Shown here: positions 54,917-64,000 of the stretch, one piece after another | Layout: each line of letters begins with the position of its first letter | Numbering within the stretch: the stretch's first letter is position 1 | NCBI RefSeq assembly: GCF_000189635.1 | Contig: NW_002476188.1 | Location: forward strand, 620,001 to 684,000 | DNA: 64,000 nt | From: Tetrahymena thermophila SB210 | Lineage: Eukaryota > Ciliophora > Oligohymenophorea > Hymenostomatida > Tetrahymenidae | Reading direction: 5' to 3' | Notes under the pieces: model-generated | Seen by the model: only the letters and a program-made list of their open reading frames with translations | What the model was told of the DNA's origin: nothing | Databases searched by the model: none | Position numbers and translations under genes: made by a program

Positions 54917-55658
54917 GTAATTCTAACAATTATTTTACATAACCTAAAACATTTACACAATAATGGCATCATCTTAGAATACTTTTTAGTCTATTAACTT
55001 TTTTTATATTTAATTTATAGATGTCATTTTTTATTTTTAATAGTTAATTTATGATTTGAGATAATTTAATTATTTTCTTTAAATATATAAAATTATGATT
55101 GTACTTAATATAGAAAAATATATGGAATTTTATTTAATTACTAGTATTTTGATGATAGTTGTTTGCTTTCTTTTGATTTTAATAATAAAAAATTATCAGA
55201 TTCATTTTTAAATATCATTAATTTATAAAAATAAATTTTATTCCAATTATATGTTTATAAAGCAAATTATATTTTAAAAAACTGTAATCACTTAAAGCCA
55301 TAATAAGAAATAAGCATTCTTAATATACAAAGCAATTAAATATATAATAAAATTTAGCTCAACATTACTATCTATTTAATATGTTTATATCTTTAAAATT
55401 ATTTAAATTTATCAAAAAATATTAAAACCTTTTATTCATTTAAATTAAAATTTATATATAGAATTATTGGGTAATAATGCTTTTTTTAATCTTCACTTGT
55501 TCTCATATAAAATCATAATTATAATTTTTTTTAAATAATGAATAAAATGTAATCAAAAACATAGAATAATAATTTTATATTTTAGTACTAAATACATCAT
55601 ATCAAAATTTTATTAATAAATATTATTTTTGACAGAGTATAAATTGAATTTTTTTTTA
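54917..55658. other. A/T-rich spacer between LRR gene and P3
   Basis: About 740 bases of A/T-rich DNA between the LRR start and the P3 stop. No coding frame seen. Confidence 0.6.
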
Positions 55659-58600
55659 TCAAAACTGCTCTAAAATCATAGGGAAAAGAAAATTTTTGAC
55701 ATGCTCTCTAGAGTTATAAATGTACTAAAGTAACTTTTATTCTGAGTTAAAAAAAGAAATAACAGATTTTTGATTCTAGAAAACATTTCTGAAATCAGTG
55801 TATTCTTCCAAAGATTATTGCTAATTTAAAGTTAATATTAAGAGTTCAATATTTAAGTTAAGCAGAAGATCGCATAGATTGTTAAATAAGAATTTGTTTT
55901 TAATTTATAGTTGCTAATCTGTAACATAAAGTAAATATGTCTGATATTATTTTATTTCGTTTTTTCTGAATTTTTTTTAAGAAAGATAATAATCAAGCTT
56001 TTCATTCGTATTTAAAATAAACTATTTGAGAGCAGCTTTGATACCATGATGGAATATTTATTCTCCTGTTTTAGGCGATTAGCTTAGTTTACTATTTGTT
56101 GAATTTAGTTTATTAGTTGAGATTTATTTAGGTGTCTAAATAATAGAATTTTTAGCAGTATCAATCAAAGCTTACTGTTGTTCTGATAATTCGCAAACTT
56201 TTTACATTTAAAATAACTTTGCTTAATTGGGAATAACTAGATTAAGCTATTTAAATTTATTTTGTGGAGAAGTTTGAGTGTATAAAGAATTTCTATAATT
56301 TGTATTCCATGTTTATTCAATTTAATTTATATTTTGAATACTTTTTTCTTCTTATTAAATATTTAATTGATTTTTATTTATTATTTTTTATGAAAAGCTG
56401 CCTGAAAAAATTTCATGATTATCATTTTCATTACCTCTAAAATTATTGACAAATTATTAATAATTATCAATCAAATTATTTGAAACTTCTTAGTTAAAAA
56501 AGGATAAACTTTCATTCATGAAACTATGTTTTCTGTTGTTTTTCGAGGTTGAATTTAGATAGTTTTATTATTCTAAAAATTAATTATTTTATTGAAAAAA
56601 ATTAATTTCTGTTGAATTTAACATTTTATTTTAATCATTTCTGCTATCTAAGTTTGTTTGATCAACTTTTTAATCGATATTACAATTTAGTTAGTTATTT
56701 TCAAACGAAAAAGTTTTTTCTTAAAAATAGTTTTATGGACTATAGATCTCAGTTTCAGTTTTATCTTAAAAATAATTTTATGGGTTATCTATTTTATTTT
56801 CATCCTTATTTTTTTAAAAACTGCTGCTATTAGGTCTAAACACATATCTCTTTATAAATGAATCAAGGTTTTAAAACAATAAAAAGCCCTTTTTTTTCTA
56901 ACAGTCTTTACTTTCTTTATTTTTGCATTCTCCATATTATTTGTCTTCAAATTTGTTTGCAAATGAATTACAGAAAGAAGAAGGTGTGCATGTTTAATCT
57001 TAATATTAATCATTGAAGGTTTTCTTTTAAATAGAATCCATAAAAATGCTATTAATTTTAGCTGATTTATTAGGAGAAATAATACTATTAGTTCTTGAGT
57101 TCTGCTAATTATTATTTAAGTCAGATACTTACACATATTTTGTGAGAGATTACAGTTTTTCTGAAAATAGTTTAATAAATTATGTTTCGAAAACGCTAAG
57201 TCTAGATTTTAAAGTTTTTAAATTTAAAAATTAAATTTATTAAAAATAAAGCTATTCTTCAAAAGAATAGTTTATTAAGCCAAATTAATCTCTATCTTTA
57301 AATAAAATATCTTTAATCAAATCACTCTAGACTGCAAACGATTTAAACAAAGAGAATTTACTTTTACATGCTTAAATAACGCAGACTTTAAAGTTAGCAT
57401 GAGGCAAATAGGTATATTTTTGACTCATTTCTAGCAATTCTGGGTTTTTGATATTAGTTTTCTTAAATAACTAATCGAGTGTAGTTAATGCTTATTTTTT
57501 TAGATGAGGTAGATAAAAAAAGCATTTTTCAAAAAAATTAGTTAATATTAAGCCTGCATTTTAATAATTTTTCAATTCAATTTGGCAATAAGCCTACTCA
57601 AGTGCATAATACTAGAAAAAAATATCTGAGCTAAATTCATAGCGACTCATTTTTACTTAATTCATTATTTTTTTTATTTAAAAAAATTATTTTTATTCCT
57701 TTATTTCATCTTTTTTAATTTTCTTTCTAGTTGGTGAAATTAAATTATCTTCATTTTAAAGTGTAAGATTAATTTAACTTACTACATTAACTTTTTTTTA
57801 TTAATTGCTTTAATTCAATAATTAAGTATCATCATTATTATTTTATTTTTAATTATTTTTTGTGTTCCGATTTATTATCTTATATCTGAAATGTTTGTAA
57901 CTTTTAGATATTGATTTTTACAAATATTTCTGATGTTTGACATTTTAAATAGGAGATTCTAATAATTTATATAAATTATTTTGATATGAAAATTTTTTTA
58001 AATGACAATTTATTTGACTTTTGTTTTCATTGATTTGAAAATTATTTTAAACATTTTACAAAAAATATCTGTTTTTATATTTTTTAAGGTAAAGTTTCAT
58101 AAATTTATCTAAAATTTATAAGCAATCTTGTAAATTATTTTGCAGCTTGTAGCTTATAAGGAGTGTGTAGCAATCTAGCATATCTCTTTTATTGGAAGGT
58201 GGTAAAAAGAGATGGCTAACACTGAGTAGTTCAAGAACACATTCATACAATATGTCATAAAGACTAATTTATTTGTTTATTATAATATAAGATCTCAATG
58301 CTTTAATCAAATTAAGCATTCGATTATATAAATTCCAAAAAAGATTAATTCTCTCAGAAGTTATTTGGATTTTATAATTTACTTTATTTTGAACACTAAA
58401 CAATTTGAATCTTGATTCTTACAAATCTTCTTCTTCTACGCCATCTTCACTTTAAGATATATTTTGATGATTCTGCCTTTATTAATTGACATATTCACTA
58501 ATCATTTTTGCTATCAAAAACCCATCACTATCATGATCATAAAATCCTAATTCATATTTGGCAAACACTATCGATTTTTAAAAATTTTCAATAGATTCTT

Positions 58601-60584
58601 AAAATCTACCGCAGTTGTAGTGAATGACACCTATATTATTATAGCAAACACCTTATGCTCGATTATTTCTGAATTTACTAAAATGCAAAATTTAAACATT
58701 CAAATTCATTAATGATTAGCTTTCATTATCTTTATATATATTTTGAGTGATAAATGTTAAAACTTTAAAAAGGGTTTAAAAACTGTCATAAAGCTATTAA
58801 GTATCATACGAAAAGCATTAATTTTCTAAGTTATTGCTATTAGGATCAACCTAATCTAATTCTTCAATATAATTTATATATTTTTTGGTATCTACTAGTG
58901 TTTAATTATTTGGTGTATCATTTTACAAGGCATTATCCTTGCTTTTTTCTTTATCTTCTTTGCTTTTAGCTATAATTTTATCAATTATACCAGTCAAATG
59001 AATTACAGGCTTTAGAAACTAGTTAGCTAAGATTAATGAGTATTTAATTTATATTAACAAAAATAACCAAGTTATTCCTAAAGTTATATAAGTGAACACC
59101 ATATTATGTATTTTTATTTAATCTTAAATGTTCTATGAATATTATTCCATTTTTTCTTNNNNNNNNNNNNNNNNNNNNNNNNNNNNNNNNNNNNNNNNNN
59201 NNNNNNNNNNNNNNNNNNNNNNNNNNNNNNNNNNNNNNNNNNNNNNNNNNNNNNNNNNTAGATTTTTAAGGTAAGATTAATTATTTTAAGTAATGTTATT
59301 TATAAAATAACTTGCTTAAGTTTGATCTATTAAGTATTTAGTTTCTATTTATTGCACATTTATAATTTCAGTTCTATTCAACATATATTAAGAACTATAT
59401 ACAACAGTTAGATAATCTGGATTTAAAACCATTTAGAGCTTTGAATTTTATTTAAAATTTTAAAAATAGCTTGGAAGCTTAGAGAGATCTAAAGTCAAGC
59501 AGAGTATAGAATATTTTTTGCTGGAGGAATTAGGATCTGCATATTGATATCTTAATCTTCTTTAGCACAAAGCTTATAAAGTAAGTGGAGTAACATCATT
59601 ATAAAATATTTATGGATTTAACACAACTGTAGAAACATTTCCCATAGTTTGATTGTAATAAAATCTACACCTAACATCTAATTTAAATTTCCCAGTATAT
59701 GGGCAATCATGAGGCGGAACATAACTGCTGTAAGTTACATTATTACTTACTGAATACATTAATCCATTATAATCGAATCCAAAAAACAAATCCTTGAATC
59801 TCATCCATCTTCCCTGCTCTTATTTATTATCATACTGCATAGATTTCCAAAGGGTATCAATATGAAAAGATTCTTCTATTTGTTACAATTCTATCTCATC
59901 AAATTCACTTATGTACGATTTGTTAACTTGGTGCCTAAAAGAAAAAAAATAGGTTATTTCATAAATTAATTTTCACAACAATTATATGTAAATAAGTAGA
60001 CTTTTAAATTGTCTTAAATTTAAATTGTGTAAAAATAATAAAAATTAATTTATATTTATTTAACATTTAAGTTTAAAATTAATATAAATTATTTTATATT
60101 GAATATAAATAAAAAAAAGATAAAAAATACTTAGCTAATAAATCAATTACCAAGTACTTGTAAAGATAGAATTATTTCTAAACATATTGAGTAAAATAGG
60201 ATTTTCTTTGTTTTCATAAGATCTATCAATATTGTGAATAGCGGGTATATGTCTACTATTTTTTATGACTTTGCCAAGAAGTATTTTGCCAAAAAATTCA
60301 TTAATCAGATTTATCTACCAATCCATTTTTTATGTTTAAGAGCTTAGCTAAAAGACTATTGCGGTGTTTAAACTCTTTGAGGTAGTTATTTAATCTAAAA
60401 ATAAACCATTAGAGAAATCTTTAACAATTTAAAAGCAAACAATTTAAAAGTAATTTAATATCAAGTATGTTGCAATTATTAGTATCAAAGAAGGAAAAAG
60501 AATTATAGACGTGATTGTTACTAATGTTTTATGATTGCTAAAAAACCTATTGATAAAACCCAGGTTTTGCTTAGATTTTTTCAT
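55659..60584 (-). CDS. P3: signal-anchor / Cache-like / TM / TPR-like / VWA-like protein, interrupted by assembly gap
   Basis: Two exons, 60584-60151 and 59934-55659, the second containing the N-run at 59159-59258. The N-terminus has a signal anchor (TLVTITSIILFPSLILIIAT). Exon 1 ends TG|GTAATT inside Trp. The extracellular part has LFFGFDYNGLMY, LDVRCRFYYN and LCQRRLRYQYADPNS, close to P2. After the gap come KMEQYSQNIQ, a membrane helix (TLGITWLFLLIQIKYSLILA), FLKPVIHLTG, a TPR-like box (GVCYNNIGVIHYNCGRFQ), FYLPHLKK, and a VWA-like domain (FKVCVIQACKS, then DLIKDILFKDRDQFGLINYS) without MIDAS. The end is TYLLYVTDQQ and LLQYIYNSREHVKNFLFPMI, then TGA. The two sides of the gap are in the same frame if it is taken as 100 bases. 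Comparison with P2 suggests about 60 residues are missing. Confidence 0.83.
59159..59258. other. Assembly gap (100 N)
   Basis: Exactly 100 N, the usual placeholder for a gap of unknown length. It falls inside exon 2 of P3, just before the second membrane helix. Confidence 0.99.
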
Positions 60585-61636
60585 ATTTTGAAATAAATTC
60601 TTTTTCAATCTTTATATATATACCAAAAAGTATAATACAATATATATATATATTTTTATATTTTTCAATAGCAAAGACAACTTAATTAATTATTTTGTTT
60701 ATTTGTAAAATAGAAACAAAATTAATCATAATCAATATTTATTTTTATTGTAAACCAAATTTTGTTTTCATTAAATGAATAACCATCAACTAGGATTACA
60801 CTCTAATTTGAATATGCCAAATAATCAACATTAAAATTTAGATTGCAATAATTCTAAACAACAAATTCATGTTAGATAACTAACTTTTTATTTTATCATA
60901 AAGCTTATCAAAAAATTATTAATAATTTATTACTTACATAATTTTATCCATCTAATGTATTCAAACTCTATAAATATAATAAATTGTTGAATAGTTAAGA
61001 AAAATATATTTAAATTACATGAAGAGTTTTTATAGAAAAGATTATTTAAATTTTTCTATAATATATCAAAAGTATATTCATTCAAAAAATAATCATTTAT
61101 TTTAATTATCAAATTAGCATTCTTATTAATATTTTTATTAAAAAATATTTTTTTTTATTAATAATATAAGTTAAATTTAATTTGAATTTTAGAAATTGAG
61201 CTCAAATATAATTCAAATCTTTTATTAAATATAGTATAAATATTTTTTTTTTAATTTAATAATAAAATGTCATTTTTTATTGATATATGTATTTATTTAT
61301 TTTGTTAAATGGGGAAGGAGGTTATATATGGGTTTCTTTCATTTTTAATATTTAATAACTTTATATTTGAATGATTTAAAATATAATAATTATATTTATA
61401 AATTTAAATTAAATATTAAATATGTAGTATATAGAGAATATCTATATTTTAAAGATAATTTCAGCAATTTATTTTATTAATAAAATTAAAATTATTTTTT
61501 TGTTAAAAATAATTAATTATTGATTATCCTTACTTATAATGAGCTTAATTCATCATTAGCACTAACATAAATGTTGATATTACACTTTACATATTTATAT
61601 TTCTATGATTTATTAATAAAGTTTATTTTGATGATA
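60585..61636. other. A/T-rich spacer between P3 and P4
   Basis: About 1.05 kb of nearly pure A/T between the P3 start and the P4 stop. Expected to carry the P3 promoter; nothing else recognised. Confidence 0.6.
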
Positions 61637-64000
61637 TCAAAAATGCTCATAAACCATCGGATAAAGAAAATTTTTGACATGCTCTCTTTAATTATAAACA
61701 TATTATAGCAACTTTTCTTCTGTGCTAAAAAATGTTATTGTAGATTATTAATTAATGTAAATGTTATTAAAATCAGGTTATTCTTAAATCTGGTTTTTTT
61801 TATTTAAATTGAGAATTAAGAGTTCAATATTTAAATTACTGATTATTTGGCACATTTCACTAAATAGTTTCAAGTTTTTGAATTCAAGCAATTAGTCTGT
61901 AATAAATATAACATAGGTTTTGTTTTATTTTTCAGAACTCTGCTCTGTAAGAATTCCTTGGTCCTTAAACTTCTTATAAGACAGATAGCATGAAAGCTTT
62001 TCATTAGAATTAAGAATAAACTACTTTAAAGCAGCTTAAATACCAATATGAAAAATAGCTTCTCCTTATTTATTGTTTTCGTTTAATAACCTTAGAGATT
62101 TCTTATTAAAAGTGTCTTATAATTAGCACGAGCTTTCATTAAAAGCAGATTAATTTTTAATAAAATTATAATTTTATTAAACCTAATCTTAATTATTTTT
62201 ATTATTTTCTTAAGATATATTTAAATTATTTTTTGTTTACTTAGAGAATATATATTATGAATTTGTAAGACTGTGATTAAAGGCCGGAGATTGACAAATT
62301 AAACTTTCATGGCTGAAGATTTAATTATAATCATTATTTTATATAGAATTTTCATTACTAGGGCTCTCTAAAGAGATGTTAAATTAAAATTGATTCTTAA
62401 AAGAATTTGAGCCACCTAATATGCTATGCTTAACTATTCTTGGAGATTCTAAGATTTTTGAGAATTTTTAAAAAACTTAAGAATATTTTGACTAATTTTT
62501 ATTATGTAACTAATTAATTCTGTTGCTAAAATTATTTTTTAGGTTTTAATTATGTTAATCAGAATTATTTGAGTTAATAATTTCAATATTTTAGTCTAAT
62601 TTTTTATTATTAGAATCGTGTCTTAACTAGGAATTATTTGGACTGAAATAAAAACTATTTATCGAAGAAGTTTTTTGTGGTAATTTTATGCTCTCAGGTT
62701 ATATTTTACTAACTTTTTCAATTATTAATCCTTAAGATTTATATATTTCCTCGTCAATTTATTTAACCTATAGCCTGTTATTTTCATCTGATTACTTTGT
62801 CTCCTCTTATAAATCTCTCTATTTAGAAATTAAACATAATTCTACTTAACTATTAATTTATTCTTATAAAGTGTTTCTCTATAAAAATTATCTATTTTGA
62901 TCTAAATCAATTTGATCATTCAACTCTATTTTCTTACTATATTCTTGTTGAAATTTTGATTTACTTTTTTAAAATGTTTCTTACTCTGATGATTATTTTA
63001 ATTTAATTTATTTTTTTATTAATTTAGAAAAAAGTTTTTAATTAGACTTTAAAATTTGAATTTTTGTGAACTAAATTTGTTAAATGAATTATTGATCGTC
63101 AAAAGAATAGCTTGATAAACAAAATTAATCTTTATCTTTGAACAAGATATCATTAATTAAATCACTTTAGACTGCATATGATCTAAGCTGTGAATAAGTG
63201 CTTTAGCAAGCAGATAATAAGCACACATTGATATTAGAGTTAGGTAAAGTCTGTGCTTTTCTTAAGATTTCAGATAATTGTGGATTAGGGATCTTGCTAA
63301 TTTTGAATATCTAAGCGAGGGTATTTAATGCTTGCATTCTTAAATGAGGAAGATAATAAATGCTATTTTCAAAATAATTTGTTAGAATTTAACATGCTAA
63401 GTAGTAATTTTATAACTTAATTTAAAAATTCGCTTATTCAAGTGCATAAAATGAAAAGAAAATATCTGAACTATATTAATAACTACAAAGCTTTTCTTAG
63501 GATTTAAACTTTCTCACTTAGAAGTACGGAATATATTTCTAAATATTTTCCTTTCCATTTTTTTAAACGTATTTATTCCCTTAATTATTATTATCATCAG
63601 GCATTTCTTATTTGTTAGTATATAATCTTTTGTACATTTATTATTACTTCTTATTAGATTTTTTGCTTTTTTATATTTTTAATTTCAGCAAAAAAAACTA
63701 TTTTTGAAACTAGCTTCTCCACTTCTTCCTTAGAGTATTTAGCTTGTCTCTTTAAATAGGTGACATTAATATATTAAAGGTGCTATTCTAGTAAACAAAA
63801 CTTTTATAACCCATTTATTGATCACTCTTTATTTAATAATTTGTAAGCAATGATTAATTATTCTATGAAAAAATAGAATTTTTTTTATGAGACTCAGGCT
63901 TTATAAAACTGCATTAACTTTTTTTCTACTCAAATTTTTATGTATAAAGGCTAATTAAGTTTTCCAGTATGTTAAAAGATTCCCCATAATTATTTTACAT
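61637..64000 (-). CDS. P4: TPR-like / VWA-like C-terminal part of a fifth paralogue (runs off right edge)
   Basis: One uninterrupted frame of 787 sense codons from the window edge to TGA at 61639-61637; the N-terminal anchor, extracellular region and second membrane helix lie beyond 64000. Visible parts match P3: ALEQANFQIKLQNYYLA, then YYLPHLRMQALNTL, then a VWA-like start (INVCLLSACQS, DLINDILFKDKDQFCLSSYS). A long N/S/Q-rich insert follows, then HIGIQAALKQFILNSNEKLS, TYVIFITDQLLEFKNLKLF, LNIELLILNLN, and the ending STEEKLLQYVYNQREHVKNF followed by LYPMVYEHF. The MIDAS motif is missing here too. P3 and P4 are the closest pair by eye in this C-terminal part. Function unknown. Confidence 0.85.

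Noticed and set aside
1-64000. CRISPR arrays, tRNA or rRNA genes, bacterial operons, mobile-element ends, chromosome breakage sequence
   Set aside because: None recognised by eye on either strand; the genome type also makes CRISPR and operons unexpected.

Overview
The window looks like nuclear DNA of a ciliate, most probably Tetrahymena or a close relative. It is extremely AT-rich. Long open frames are full of in-frame TAA and TAG and end only at TGA, so I read TAA/TAG as glutamine. Genes are split by short AT-rich GT...AG introns. The clearest proof of the code is a complete NOB1 gene, which aligns end to end only under this reading. There is one assembly gap of 100 N. I saw no tRNA, rRNA, CRISPR array, insertion sequence or bacterial-type feature. 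All coordinates and splice sites were read by eye; wherever both ends of a gene are in hand, the exon phases add up to an open frame.

Layout, left to right: a partial membrane receptor-like gene (<1-1506, minus) and a full paralogue of it (2485-8754, minus); NOB1 (10691-12821, minus) head to head with a DDT/WHIM chromatin-type gene (14231-16251, plus); a multi-membrane PAS/TmcB-like gene A (16904-25565, minus); a giant secreted/membrane gene of about 3000 residues (28203-37379, plus); PAS/TmcB-like gene B, paralogue of A (38223-46133, minus); a second receptor-like gene (47250-52395, minus); a small leucine-rich-repeat gene with one repeat per exon (52857-54916, minus); a third complete receptor-like gene interrupted by the gap (55659-60584, minus); and a last partial one running off the right edge (61637->64000, minus).

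The window is therefore dominated by three membrane-protein groups. (1) Five paralogues (called P0-P4 here) with an N-terminal signal anchor, an extracellular Cache-like region, a second membrane helix, a cytosolic TPR-like segment and a C-terminal von Willebrand A-like domain that lacks the usual metal-binding motif. (2) Two very large PAS/TmcB-like proteins, A and B, sharing intron positions. (3) One giant Cys-rich / beta-propeller-like / beta-helix / multi-membrane protein. Groups 1 and 2 look like locally duplicated environmental-sensing families; no ligand or partner can be named from sequence. The two housekeeping-type genes (NOB1, DDT/WHIM) sit as a divergent pair among them. Gene-free stretches are nearly pure A/T and show nothing I can name apart from one short AC/TC microsatellite.
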